A DNA stretch of 39,791 bases from Streptomyces sp. WM6378 (GCF_001279695.1 NZ_LGDD01000345.1:1-39791), one strand, 5' to 3'; positions 24,751-33,973 are shown, counted from the stretch's first letter. The notes: generated from the sequence alone by a model not told the origin. Numbers and translations: made by a program.

Positions 24751-25603
24751 GCGTCCCTGGTTCGGCCGGTGCGACTTCCACGGCCTCCGTCTTGGGATTG
24801 CGCTTCTGTCTCCTGGCCATCCAGGTCGCGAACCAGGAGAGCAGCATGCACATCCCGATGTAGATCGGCGAAATCACCATCACCACGGGGATGAACGGCA
24901 AATCGTAGTCGAGATTCGACGCGATGAGCTTCCCCGCGTGCAGGAACTCCTCATAGGTGATCAGGTAGCCGAGCGAGGTGTCCTTCAGGGCGACCACCAG
25001 CTGGCTGATGATGGTCGGCAGCATCGCCCGGATCCCCTGCGGGACCAGCACGTACGTCATGACCTGCGTCTTGCGCATGCCGAGTGAGAATGCCGCCTCC
25101 TTCTGGCCGCGTTCCACGGAGTTGACGCCGGTTCTGAAGACCTCGGCGAGCACCGAGCCGTTGTAGAGCGTGAGCCCGGCCACCAGGGCGGGCAGCGGCT
25201 GCACCTTCAGGGCCACGAAGATGAAGAAGATCATCACGAGTACGGGCATCGCGCGGAAGAACTCGACGAGCAGGGTCGCGATCCAGCGCAGCGGCCGGTG
25301 GTCGGAGAGCCGGCCGGTGGCGAGGACCGCGCCGAGCGCGATGGAGAGCACCGAGGCGAAGGCGAAGGCCCGCAGCGTGTTGCCGAGCCCGCGGAGCAGC
25401 AGTTCCTGGATGCCCTTGTACTCGAACGGCGACCACTTCGCGGAGGTGAACTGGTCGGTGTCGAAGAGGAGATAGCCGACCCAGCCGACCAGGGCGAGGA
25501 TCAGGGCCGTCGAAATGATCCCGTAGACCAGGTGCCGCTGCTGGGTCCTGGGTCCTGGGAAGTCGTAGAGAGCGGTGGATTCCTTGGCCAGTTGCGCGGT
25601 CAT
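24719..25603 (-). CDS. gluD: Glutamate-type amino-acid ABC transporter permease D
   Basis: 294 residues with an N-terminal cytoplasmic stretch, about five to six membrane segments, and the permease signature GMRKTQVMTYVLVPQGIRAM (EAA loop) that contacts the ATPase. The ATG at 25603 overlaps the stop of the upstream permease gene (ATGA). Partner of the GluC-like permease in a heteromeric channel. The C-terminal 14 residues are proline-rich and are encoded by a hairpin repeat, so the native end may have been replaced. Gene order A-B-C-D is that of gluABCD in corynebacteria and Streptomyces; specificity for glutamate is inferred from this. Confidence 0.9.
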   Translation of the reverse strand: MTAQLAKESTALYDFPGPRTQQRHLVYGIISTALILALVGWVGYLLFDTDQFTSAKWSPFEYKGIQELLLRGLGNTLRAFAFASVLSIALGAVLATGRLSDHRPLRWIATLLVEFFRAMPVLVMIFFIFVALKVQPLPALVAGLTLYNGSVLAEVFRTGVNSVERGQKEAAFSLGMRKTQVMTYVLVPQGIRAMLPTIISQLVVALKDTSLGYLITYEEFLHAGKLIASNLDYDLPFIPVVMVISPIYIGMCMLLSWFATWMARRQKRNPKTEAVEVAPAEPGTLLPRGVPPGP

Positions 25604-26244
25604 CGGGCGACTCCCCAGCGCTTTTCGAGGATGTTGAACACGGCGCTGATGAAGAGGGTGATGATCAGGTAGCCGATCGCGATCCAGACGAAGGTCCAGA
25701 TGATGTTGTAGCCGAGCTCGCTCAACGTCTTGTACGTGCCGAGGAGTTCGGTGACGCTGAACGCCCCGGCGATCGCGGAGTTCTTCGCGAGTGCGATCAA
25801 TGTGGAGCCGATCGGCGGGATCACGGACCGGAAGGCCTGTGGAAGCACCACCGTGGACAGGGTCTGCCCGAAGGTCATCCCGAGGCTTCTGGCCGCCTCG
25901 CCCTGCCCCTTGGGCACGGTGTTGATGCCGGAGCGCAGCGCCTCGCAGATGAACGACGAGGTGTAGCAGCCGAGCGCGATCACCGCGAAGAGCTGGAAGG
26001 GCAGCACCAGGCCGAAGCGCGGCAGCCCGAGCAGCACGGCGAAGAACAGCAGGGTCAGCGGGGTGTTGCGCAGCACGGTCACCCACACCGTGCCGAGCAC
26101 CCGGAACGAGCCGACCGGCGAGACCCGGCAGGACGCCATGACGAAGCCGAGCACGAGCGCCAGGACCGAGGCGTAGACGGTCAGTTCGACGGTGCCGAGG
26201 AAACCCTTGCCGTACAGCGAGAAGTTCTTGGTGAGTACGTCCAT
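25600..26244 (-). CDS. gluC: Glutamate-type amino-acid ABC transporter permease C
   Basis: 214 residues, about five membrane segments. VWVTVLRNTPLTLLFFAVLL and the EAA-loop motif EAARSLGMTFGQTLSTVVLP are typical of His/Glu/Gln/Arg/opine-type permeases. It starts 7 bases after the binding-protein stop and its own stop overlaps the next permease start, so expression of the two channel subunits is coupled. Confidence 0.92.
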   Translation of the reverse strand: MDVLTKNFSLYGKGFLGTVELTVYASVLALVLGFVMASCRVSPVGSFRVLGTVWVTVLRNTPLTLLFFAVLLGLPRFGLVLPFQLFAVIALGCYTSSFICEALRSGINTVPKGQGEAARSLGMTFGQTLSTVVLPQAFRSVIPPIGSTLIALAKNSAIAGAFSVTELLGTYKTLSELGYNIIWTFVWIAIGYLIITLFISAVFNILEKRWGVAR

Positions 26245-26251
26245 TGCGGCC

Positions 26252-27160
26252 TCAGCTCGCCGGGTAGCGGTCGATGGGCGGGGCGGGGGCCGCGGGGCGC
26301 CCGGACAGGCCGAGCGTCGCGGCGTAGGCCTTCTTCCAGTCGCCGTTCTTCTCGTGGGCCTCGATGGCGTCGTCGAGCGCGAACCGCAGGGTGTTGTCGC
26401 TCTTGGGCACGCCGACGCCGTACGGCTCCTTCGAGAACGGCTTGCCGACGACCTTGAGTTCGTCGGGCACCTTGGCCGCGTAGCCGCTCAGGATGGTGTC
26501 GTCGGTGGTGACGGCGGCGACCTGGAAGGTGAGCAGGTTGTCCACGCACACGGAGTACGTGTCGTAGGCGACCATGTCGACCTTCGGGTAGTCCTTCTGC
26601 ATCCGCTGGAACGGCGTGGATCCGGCGGCCGAGCAGACGCGCTTGCCGTCGAAGTCCTGGGGCGCGGTGAGCTTGTTCTCGTCCTTGCGGACCAGCAGGC
26701 CCTGGCCGGCCATGTAGTAGGGGCCGGCGAAGCCGACCAGCTTCTTGCGGTTGGCGTTGATGGTGTAGGTGCCGACGTAGTAGTCGATCTGGCCGTTCTG
26801 CAGGGCGGTCTCGCGGTTCGCCGAGGCGATCGTCTTGAACTCGATGGTCCCCGGGTCGAATCCGAGCGAGGCGGACATCATCTTGGCGATCTCGATGTCG
26901 AAGCCGGTGTAGACGCCGGTGGCCGGGTCCTTCTCGCCGAGGTAGGGCTGGTCCTCCTTGGCGCCGACGATCAGGTGGCCGCGGTTCTTCGCCCGCCGCC
27001 ACACCGAGGACTCGGGGAGGCTGATGTCCTTGGCCACCGTGTAGTGCGGCAGCAGTTCGGCCTTCGGGCCCTTCACCGGCGGGCTGCCCGACTTGCCGCA
27101 GCTGGCCACGGCCAGGGCGAGGAGCAGGGCGGCGGCGAGCGCGCGTCGTTTGCCCATCAT
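26252..27160 (-). CDS. gluB: Glutamate-binding lipoprotein of the ABC transporter
   Basis: 302 residues from the ATG at 27160; a GTG at 27172 and an ATG at 27157 are alternatives. Lipobox ALAVASC gives a membrane-anchored mature protein. SBP family 3 features: LIVGAKEDQPYLGEKDPATG, GFDIEIAKMMSASLGFD, QNGQIDYYVGTYTINANRKK and a disulfide-forming pair around RVCSAAG and YSVCVDNLL. It binds the substrate outside and presents it to the GluCD channel. 18 bases separate it from the ATPase stop. Confidence 0.92.
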   Translation of the reverse strand: MMGKRRALAAALLLALAVASCGKSGSPPVKGPKAELLPHYTVAKDISLPESSVWRRAKNRGHLIVGAKEDQPYLGEKDPATGVYTGFDIEIAKMMSASLGFDPGTIEFKTIASANRETALQNGQIDYYVGTYTINANRKKLVGFAGPYYMAGQGLLVRKDENKLTAPQDFDGKRVCSAAGSTPFQRMQKDYPKVDMVAYDTYSVCVDNLLTFQVAAVTTDDTILSGYAAKVPDELKVVGKPFSKEPYGVGVPKSDNTLRFALDDAIEAHEKNGDWKKAYAATLGLSGRPAAPAPPIDRYPAS

Positions 27161-27178
27161 CGTTGCGTACACCCCCGC

Positions 27179-27922
<744 letters not shown>

Positions 27923-28065
27923 ACGCTGTCCTGCCCACTCATCGCTGTGTCGAGGTCAGCGCAAACTATCCAGCCCGGTAGGGCACTTCATCTCGACACG
28001 CATAAATGGGGCATAAAGCGTATTTTGGCCGCATCGGATCCGCGGGCGCTCAGATGCGGAGCCGA

Positions 28066-28500
28066 TCAGGCCTCCGAGGCCTCGGCGTACACCTGGAACA
28101 GTTCGGGAGCGCCGGTCGTGGCCCAGGTCAGGCCCGCGTCCACGACGTCGATCTCCCGGCCGGAGGCGAGCCGCACCACCGGCTGGCCGCTGGGCCACAC
28201 GTCCCAGCTCGCGCCCGGGACGGTGCGCACGATGACGGTGCCCAGATACAGGCCGGCGTCATTGCCCAGCCAGGGCAGCTCCTCCGGGTCCTCGCGCCAG
28301 CGCGGGGGCAGCTGGTCGAGCGCCTCCAGCGACGTCGGCGAATCGTCGAGTTCGAGCTTGTTCTGCCAGGCCCGGGTCCGCAGCAGCTCGCACTCCGAGA
28401 GCAGCTCGGCGACGCCCTCCGGGTCTTCCCTGACGGCCCCGTAGACCGCCACCCCGGGCGCCGTTGTGTGCCGCTTTCGCCAGTTCTGGAGGAAGTTCAT
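28066..28500 (-). CDS. DUF6278-like conserved actinobacterial protein
   Basis: 144 residues, no signal peptide or membrane segment. Conserved blocks FLQNWRKRH, DPEGVAELLSECELLR, ELDDSPTSLEALDQLPPRWR and LGNDAGLYLGTVIVRTVPGA match, from memory, the DUF6278 family of Streptomyces. Function is unknown. The ATG at 28500 has GGAG just upstream. It stands alone between the transporter and exonuclease III. Confidence 0.8.
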   Translation of the reverse strand: MNFLQNWRKRHTTAPGVAVYGAVREDPEGVAELLSECELLRTRAWQNKLELDDSPTSLEALDQLPPRWREDPEELPWLGNDAGLYLGTVIVRTVPGASWDVWPSGQPVVRLASGREIDVVDAGLTWATTGAPELFQVYAEASEA

Positions 28501-28582
28501 ACGATCCAGACTCCCATTCGAGGCTCAGTTGCACTACAAGGCACGCGGGGTGCCACGTCAACCCCGGGGTGACGCCAGGACC

Positions 28583-29362
28583 TCAGACCTCCAGGTCCAC
28601 GACGACCGGCGCGTGGTCGGACGCGCCCTTGCCCTTGCGCTCCTCGCGGTCCACGTAGCTGTCCTTGACGGCCTTGGCGAACGGCTCGTTCCCGTAGACC
28701 AGGTCGATGCGCATGCCCCGGTTCTTGGGGAACGCCAGCTGGCGGTAGTCCCAGTACGTGTACGGACGGTCGTACTTGAGCGGGCGGGGCACCACGTCGG
28801 ACAAGCCCGCCTCGCGCAGGGCGGCGAGCGCGGCGCGCTCGGCGGGGGTGACATGGGTGAGGCCCTCGAAGACCGCCGGGTCGTAGACGTCCTCGTCGGT
28901 CGGCGCCACGTTGAAGTCGCCGAGCACCGCGAAGGGGCGCTGCCCCGCGGCGTCCTCGGCGACGGCCGCCTTGAGGGCTTCGAACCAGGTCAGCTTGTAC
29001 GCGTAGTGGTCGTGCTCGACCTCGCGGCCGTTGGGCACGTACACCGACCAGAGGCGGACGCCGCCGCAGGTCGCCGAGATCGCGCGGGGCTCCTCCGTCC
29101 CCTCGTAGTCGGGGCCGCCGGGCAGCCCCAGCACGACGTCGTCGAGGCCGACGCGGGAGACCAGGGCCACCCCGTTCCACCGGCCGGTGGCGTTGACCGC
29201 GGACTCGTAGCCGAGCTCGCGCAGCTCGGCGGCGGGGAACCCCTCGGCGGTGGTCTTGGTCTCCTGGATGCACAGCACGTCCGTGCCGGTGCTCTCCAGC
29301 CAGGCCAGCAGGCGGGGCAGCCGGGCGGTGATCGAGTTGACGTTCCAGGTGGCGATGCGCAT
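28583..29362 (-). CDS. xth: Exodeoxyribonuclease III
   Basis: 259 residues, endonuclease/exonuclease/phosphatase fold. Active-site residues: N7 in TWNVNSI, E34 in CIQETK, the tyrosine in VYVPNGRE, D and N in LGDFNVAP, D in RIDLVYG, and the DH pair in GASDHAPV. AP endonuclease and 3'-5' exonuclease in base-excision repair. The start MRIATWNVNS at 29362 is clear; the open frame extends 10 codons further. TAGGTT on the minus strand (29375-29370) lies 7 bases before the ATG with no good Shine-Dalgarno, so the mRNA may be leaderless. Confidence 0.95.
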   Translation of the reverse strand: MRIATWNVNSITARLPRLLAWLESTGTDVLCIQETKTTAEGFPAAELRELGYESAVNATGRWNGVALVSRVGLDDVVLGLPGGPDYEGTEEPRAISATCGGVRLWSVYVPNGREVEHDHYAYKLTWFEALKAAVAEDAAGQRPFAVLGDFNVAPTDEDVYDPAVFEGLTHVTPAERAALAALREAGLSDVVPRPLKYDRPYTYWDYRQLAFPKNRGMRIDLVYGNEPFAKAVKDSYVDREERKGKGASDHAPVVVDLEV

Positions 29363-29384
29363 GGATCCCAACCTACCGCCCGGG

Positions 29385-29397
29385 TGTGACACTCACA
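29385..29397. promoter_or_regulatory. TGTGA-N3-TCACA dyad upstream of exonuclease III
   Basis: A perfect 5-base inverted repeat located about 23 bases upstream of the xth start, overlapping the stop codon of the metallo-hydrolase gene and lying next to the candidate -10 TAGGTT. The 3-base spacer does not fit CRP (6 bases). Confidence 0.3.
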
Positions 29398-30031
29398 GCT
29401 GCGTCGAGTCCCCGGGCGTCAGGCGGGCGTGCTCGGCGCCGCCGAGGCCGCCGATCTGCGAGTCGTAGATGGGCCGGGCCAGGTCGGTGAGCAGGGCGTC
29501 GTGGATGTCGATGGCGCGGCGCGGCTTGACCTCGCGCACGTAGTCGATGACCTCGGAGATCTTGTTCCAGGGGGCCATCACCGGAAGCATCAGGGTGTCC
29601 ACGGGCTGGTCGGGGACGGTGAGCGCGTCGCCGGGGTGGAAGACCGAACCGTCCACCAGGAAGCCGATGTTGGTGATGCGCGGGATGTCCGGGTGGATCA
29701 CCGCGTGCAGTTCGCCGTGCACCTGGATGTCGAAGCCGGCCGCGCTGAAGGCATCGCCGTGGCCGACCGTGTGGACGCGGCCGGGGAAGGCCGCCGAGAT
29801 CTTCTCCGCGACACTGCGCAGGGTCCAGATCTCGGCGGCGGGGTTGGCTTCGAGGCCGGTCCGCAGCCGCTCCTCGTTGAAGTGGTCGAGGTGCTCGTGG
29901 GTGACCAGGATGGCGTCGGCACCGAGCGCCGCGTCACTCTCGCTGAACGTACCCGGGTCGATGACGAGGGTGCGGCCGTCCTTCTCCAGCTGGACGCAGG
30001 CATGGGTCTTCTTGGTCAGCTTCAGGTTCAT
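29393..30031 (-). CDS. MBL-fold metallo-hydrolase (UlaG/YycJ-like)
   Basis: 212 residues. Metal motif HxHxDH is present as THEHLDHF (residues 44-51); further ligands are the histidine in GELHAVIHPD and the aspartate in VFHPGDALTVP. ALMLPVMAPWNK-like text VDTLMLPVMAPWNKISE is characteristic of the L-ascorbate-6-phosphate-lactonase-like subgroup, but the substrate is not known. The ATG at 30031 is clear. It follows PcaL by 44 bases on the same strand and precedes xth by 30, so the three genes may be partly co-transcribed. Confidence 0.88.
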   Translation of the reverse strand: MNLKLTKKTHACVQLEKDGRTLVIDPGTFSESDAALGADAILVTHEHLDHFNEERLRTGLEANPAAEIWTLRSVAEKISAAFPGRVHTVGHGDAFSAAGFDIQVHGELHAVIHPDIPRITNIGFLVDGSVFHPGDALTVPDQPVDTLMLPVMAPWNKISEVIDYVREVKPRRAIDIHDALLTDLARPIYDSQIGGLGGAEHARLTPGDSTQL

Positions 30032-30075
30032 GCCCCCATCCTGCTCCCGGCGCCGCGGACAGGCGCGGAATCAGG

Positions 30076-31377
30076 TCATCCGCGCGGGGTCGTTTCCTCG
30101 CGGATGACCGCGCCCGCTACGCGGAACGCGGCGTTCGCCGCGGGAACACCGCAGTACAGGCCGGTCTGGAGCAGCACTTCCTTGATCTCGTCGGGGGTGA
30201 GCCCGGCGCGCAGCGCGGCCCGGGTGTGGGCCGCGAGGTCGTCGAGGTGGCCGCCCGTCGCGAGCGCGGCGAGGGCCACCGCGGCCCGGGTCCGCCGGTC
30301 GAGGCCGTCCCGCGCCCACACCTCGCCCCAGGCGTGGCGGGTGGTGAGCTCGTCGAAGTCGGTGCCGAACGCGTCGGCGCCGGCCGTCTCGGCGTCCACA
30401 TGGGCGTCGCCGAGCACTTCGCGCCGGATCTTCATGCCGAGCTCGTACGCGTCCGGGCCCGCGGGCGGCTCGACGGGGGCGGAGGCCGTTTCCTCGGCCG
30501 GAGCCTCGGGCCCGAACGGAACCACCGGCGCCATCGGCGCGGGCACTGCGAGCGGCGCCGGAACCGCGGTGAGCCCCGTAGTCGAATCGGGCACAGCCTG
30601 CCAGGCCGTCGAGAAGTGGCGTACGAGGAGGTCGGTGACGGCGGCCGGCTGCTCGACCGGGGCCAGGTGGGACGCACCGGGCACCACGGCGAGGCCGGCG
30701 CCGGGTATGCCCGCGACCAGGGTGCGCGCGTCCCCGGGCCCGGTCACCCGGTCCTCGGCGCCGACCAGGGCGAGCGTGGGGGCGGTGATGCGGCCGAGCT
30801 CGGCGCGGATGTCGAAGGCGGCGAGCGCCTCGCAGGCCGCGATGTAGCAGGCGGGGTCGGTGGTGCGGACCATCTGCACGGCCCACTCCACGATCGCGGG
30901 CTGGGCGGCGGCGTAGCCGGCGGTGAACCAGCGCTCGGGCGCCGAGCGGGCCATCGGGTCCATGCCGTTGGCGCGGACGATCACACCGCGCTGGCGGAAC
31001 TCGTCGGCGGTGCCGAACCGGGGAGACGCGGCGACCAGGGCCAGCGAGGCGACCCGGTGCGGGTGGCGCAGCGCGAGATCGGCGCCGATCGCACCGCCGA
31101 TGGAACAGCCGGCGTAGCCGAAGCGCTGGACGCCGAGGCCGTCGAGCGTGGCGATCAGCCGGTCACCGAGCTCTGCGACGGAGTGGGCAGGCTCGGCGGG
31201 CGCACCACCGTGCCCGGGCAGATCGAACCGGACCACCCGCCAGGTGCCGGCCAGCTCGGGTATCTGGCGGTCCCACATGTGCCATGTGGTACCCAGTGAC
31301 GGTCCCAAGACCAGGACCGGGGCGTCCTCTGGCCCGTCAGAGCGGTATTGCAGGGTGTTCTTCGGTGTCTCGCTCAC
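30076..31377 (-). CDS. pcaL: Fused 3-oxoadipate enol-lactonase / 4-carboxymuconolactone decarboxylase
   Basis: 433 residues. Residues 1-265 are an alpha/beta-hydrolase (PcaD part) with nucleophile serine in AGCSIGGAIG near residue 97 and histidine in GASHLAPVE. An Ala/Pro linker (about 280-320) leads to the PcaC part: YELGMKIRREVLGD, RHAWGEVWARDGL and LQTGLYCGVPAANAAF. The fusion carries out two consecutive steps of the protocatechuate branch of the beta-ketoadipate pathway. The GTG at 31377 has GAGGG 8 bases upstream. No other pca gene is adjacent. Only about 25 bases upstream begins the TraG remnant of a mobile element, so the native upstream region has probably been replaced. Confidence 0.93.
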   Translation of the reverse strand: MSETPKNTLQYRSDGPEDAPVLVLGPSLGTTWHMWDRQIPELAGTWRVVRFDLPGHGGAPAEPAHSVAELGDRLIATLDGLGVQRFGYAGCSIGGAIGADLALRHPHRVASLALVAASPRFGTADEFRQRGVIVRANGMDPMARSAPERWFTAGYAAAQPAIVEWAVQMVRTTDPACYIAACEALAAFDIRAELGRITAPTLALVGAEDRVTGPGDARTLVAGIPGAGLAVVPGASHLAPVEQPAAVTDLLVRHFSTAWQAVPDSTTGLTAVPAPLAVPAPMAPVVPFGPEAPAEETASAPVEPPAGPDAYELGMKIRREVLGDAHVDAETAGADAFGTDFDELTTRHAWGEVWARDGLDRRTRAAVALAALATGGHLDDLAAHTRAALRAGLTPDEIKEVLLQTGLYCGVPAANAAFRVAGAVIREETTPRG

Positions 31378-31401
31378 CCGTCCGACCCTCTCATCTGTCA
31401 C

Positions 31402-31815
31402 CTGCAGAGCTACCGCCAGGGTCAGAACATGTGGTCCGCCTCTACGATCTCTACGATCAAGGTCATCGGCTCCGGTATCGATGACCCGGACTTCGCCGAC
31501 AAACTCTCCCGGCTGATCGGCGACCACGACGTCGAGACCACCTCCACCTCGACGTCCGAGTCCGGCAAGTCCACGTCGGTGTCGATGCGGCAGGAGCGGA
31601 TCCTGGCCGCCGACGCCATCCGTGCCCTGCCCAAGGGCACCGCGCTGTGCTTCGCCACCGGCATGCGCGCCGCCATGCTCGACCTGCGCCCCTGGTATCT
31701 CGAACCCGGCGCCGACGAGCTGTCCGCCGCCTCCGCCCGCGCCTCGAAGGGCATCACCGAGCGCGCCATCGCCAAGGCCGCCCCGAAGAAAACCGACTTC
31801 GACAAGGCCGCATGA
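31402..31815 (+). pseudogene. C-terminal remnant of a TraG/VirD4-like conjugative coupling protein
   Basis: About 138 codons. LQSYRQGQNMWSAST, then KVIGSGIDDPDFADKLSRLI, GDHDVETTSTST and IRALPKGTALCFATGMRAAM match the C-terminal end of the TraG/TraD-type ATPases encoded by actinobacterial conjugative elements. The Walker domains that form the motor are missing, so this is a relic. A perfect 9-base tandem duplication at 31441-31458 adds STI to the protein. The 5' limit is set by where similarity begins, directly upstream of pcaL. The stop overlaps the next gene's ATG (ATGA), as in intact elements. Confidence 0.75.
31441..31458 (+). repeat. Perfect 9-base tandem duplication in the TraG remnant
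   Basis: TCTACGATC occurs twice in direct succession, turning ASTIKV into ASTISTIKV. Such slippage duplications are a mark of relaxed selection. Confidence 0.8.
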
Positions 31816-32386
31816 CCGCCTCCGCTCGCCCCATCCCGCCCCCGCCGCTCCCGCCTCGAAGGATCCGCCCATCTCACCCACCGGCATCGCCGAGTTCGCC
31901 CACGGCCTCGCGCTGCATCTGCCCGGCGACTGGGCTGCTGACGTAGAAAGCCACACTGACCCAGCTCTGCGATCCGGCCTCATCGGCCGCGTATGGACCC
32001 CGTACGACGCCCGCCCCTCACTCGCCCGGTTCGGCCCTGTCACGGATGGCGTGCTAGCCGGCCCGAGTGGGCAGGCCCTGTATCTGCTTCCGCATCGGAC
32101 CGACCGTGTGCTGGTCTGCCCGCTCGTCTCCGGCGGCCTGCACGAGGACTTCACCGACCGCACTCTCGCGCCTCCGTGCATCGCAGTACCCACCATCCCG
32201 GCCCGCGCCGCCTGGCGGCTGCGGGAACGGCTGCTCCCGCACTACACCCAGGCCCACAACGAGGCCCTCCGCGCACAGCGAGCGGCCCGAGCCTGCCCGG
32301 ACATGCCTCACCACCCCTGTGCGCCGAGTGTGTCCGCCGCGGCAGCGGTGCCCGTCCCGGCCACACAGCATCGCCGCCGCGCGTGA
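31812..32386 (+). pseudogene. Frameshifted conjugative-element protein, unknown function
   Basis: The ATG at 31812 overlaps the TraG stop, as expected for the next gene of the element, but its frame ends at 31946. The similarity-bearing text ISPTGIAEFAHGLALHLPGD and onward (GRVWTPYDARPSLARFGPV, VCPLVSGGLHEDFTDRTLAP) is in another frame, from about 31814, with no start codon of its own. A one-base deletion between about 31840 and 31870 would join them, giving a protein of about 190 residues. The C-terminus is rich in Arg/Ala (HNEALRAQRAARA). Family unknown; by position it is a helper protein of the mobile element. Confidence 0.65.
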
Positions 32387-33198
32387 CCACACCTTCAGCC
32401 GAGGGCCTGCTGTTCGACGTGCCCGTACCGTCCACCCCCGTCGAGCGCCTGCTGATCCTCGCCGGCCACTTCACCCGGCACAACGACACCCTCGACCTCC
32501 TCCCCAGCTCTTCGACAGGCCCCGATCTGGCGGCGCACACCGCCTCCGCGCAGCACCTGGCCGACCAGACCCGCGCCGCCATCAAGGCCGTCGAGGACCA
32601 ACAGCTCTACGCGAGCACTGAGTTGATCGCCGCCGTGGTACGGCTCAAGCAGCTCACCTACCTGAGCGGCGAGGCGGCCCGCCACCTCACCGGCATAGCC
32701 ACCGTCCCGCGCGCCTCGGCGCCCGTCACGCCCGGTGGACTTGCCGATACGCCGGGGACAGTCCAGGAGCGGATCACGCTGGCCCGTGAGCTGACCGCAC
32801 TGGCTCCCGAAGCGGCTGTCGAGTCCGCCACCCGCATCGCACGCGAGATCCGGCGCCGTCGGCCCTCCACCGCCACCGCGGCCCAGGAACCGACCGCCGT
32901 CCAGCACAGCGCCCTGCAGGAAATCGTCCGAGGGCACATCGCGGCCACCGAATCGTTCGGCAGGCAATACGTACACAGCCGCGACACCCAGGGACTGATG
33001 GGCGCGCTGCGATCCCTGGAAACCAAGGGACTCATCACACGCGAAGCCAAGTCCGCTCCACCCGCCTACTACGGCGGCCCGCCTCCCGACCGGGTGCGCC
33101 TGACCACCCCCGGCACCACCGCCCTCGCCGCCCGCATCGGACTGCGCCCAGCCGCATCAGCCGCTCCGACCACGGCCGCGCTCCCACAGCCCCTATGA
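32383..33198 (+). CDS. Mobile-element protein with C-terminal winged-helix-like domain
   Basis: 271 residues from the GTG at 32383, overlapping the preceding stop (GTGA). The N-terminal 100 residues are helical (HFTRHNDTLDLLPSS; STELIAAVVRLKQLTYLSGE). The C-terminal 80 residues look like a winged helix: ALQEIVRGHIAATESFGRQY, MGALRSLETKGLITREA, then a wing with DRVRLTTPGTTALAARIG. Such proteins are found beside TraG homologs in Streptomyces elements, perhaps as accessory DNA-binding factors. It is the only intact gene of this relic; whether it is expressed is unknown. Confidence 0.7.
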   Translation: MTTPSAEGLLFDVPVPSTPVERLLILAGHFTRHNDTLDLLPSSSTGPDLAAHTASAQHLADQTRAAIKAVEDQQLYASTELIAAVVRLKQLTYLSGEAARHLTGIATVPRASAPVTPGGLADTPGTVQERITLARELTALAPEAAVESATRIAREIRRRRPSTATAAQEPTAVQHSALQEIVRGHIAATESFGRQYVHSRDTQGLMGALRSLETKGLITREAKSAPPAYYGGPPPDRVRLTTPGTTALAARIGLRPAASAAPTTAALPQPL

Positions 33199-33520
33199 GC
33201 GGGCTCCTGGTTGTAGCTGTCCGACCAGGTGGAAGACCCTTCGGAGCGGCTCCTCCGTACCCGTCCGGCCAACGCGGCGCAATGTGCGTCCAGTTCACAT
33301 CGGGTGCGGTGGGCGCCGGTCCGGAGGTGTCCGAAGAGCTGTACGGCGAGGGCCGTGGCGTAACGGTCACGACTCGGGAGGTGCCTGCCCCGACGCTGGA
33401 CGATGAGCGGTGGAGCCAGCTGTTGACTTCACCGAACGGCGGTCGCAGCAGCGTGAGCAAGCAGACAGCCGTGGGGAGGGGACGGTGGTCGCAAAGCTCG
33501 GCGCGTAGTCGCGTTGTCGG
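33199..33520. other. Intergenic stretch at the border between element relic and toxin locus
   Basis: 322 bases with open frames on both strands but no convincing coding bias, no ribosome-binding sites and no tRNA-like fold. One minus-strand frame reads VNWTHIAPRWPDGYGGAAPK, which may be debris of a gene, but I cannot name it. Confidence 0.4.
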
Positions 33521-33973
33521 TCAGCCGACGACGACCTGGATATGGTGCTTGATCTCGTCGACGATCCGCGCGTGATCTCCGGTGGCCGGGATTCGCCAGT
33601 CGGTGTCGATCTCCCGCTCGTAGGCGAGTTCGGAGGTGAAGCGGATGAGGTCGGGTGCGGGGAGATACGAGTCGCGAAGCCACAGGATGAAGGTGGCGGC
33701 TTCATCGACCGTGGTCGAGCTGAGTGTGATCGTGGCGCGGGATTCGTTGTCGGCGAATCCGTCGAACTCCTCGCCGTCCGCCGTCATGGCCCAGAACGAC
33801 AGCCGAGCCGTGTGCCCCTCTTCCGGCTGGTAGCGCACCTCGGGGAAGGCGTCGTCGAGTGCCTGGCCGAATGCGGACAGGTCCAGGTTCCACCCTTGTG
33901 GGTTCTTCGCTGGTGCGTAGAGCAGGTACGCGGTGTTGTACTCGTCGAAATCCACGAGGGTACTTCCTTTCAT
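33521..33973 (-). CDS. Probable immunity protein for the adjacent polymorphic toxin
   Basis: 150 residues, acidic, soluble and small: MKGSTLVDFDEYNTAYLLYA, DLSAFGQALDDAFPEVRY, SFWAMTADGEEFDGFADNES and AATFILWLRDSYLPAPDLIR. Its ATG (33973) directly abuts the natural TAA (33974-33976) of the toxin frame, the typical toxin-immunity arrangement. GGAG is absent but translational coupling to the toxin stop would serve. I do not recognise the family. The frame is intact although the toxin upstream is interrupted, which suggests selection for protection against toxins of sibling strains, or simply recent toxin loss. Confidence 0.7.
   Translation of the reverse strand: MKGSTLVDFDEYNTAYLLYAPAKNPQGWNLDLSAFGQALDDAFPEVRYQPEEGHTARLSFWAMTADGEEFDGFADNESRATITLSSTTVDEAATFILWLRDSYLPAPDLIRFTSELAYEREIDTDWRIPATGDHARIVDEIKHHIQVVVG

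Noticed and set aside
30076..32196. 706-codon minus-strand frame covering pcaL and antisense to the element relic
   Set aside because: Only the part from 31377 down has coding similarity; upstream it is antisense to recognisable TraG text and lacks a ribosome-binding site.
33199..33320. tRNA gene or attachment site at the end of the element relic
   Set aside because: No cloverleaf, no TTCRANY T-loop and no acceptor stem could be formed.
33035..33460. 141-codon minus-strand frame between the element relic and immunity gene
   Set aside because: Overlaps the intact winged-helix gene, weak codon bias, no recognisable domain.
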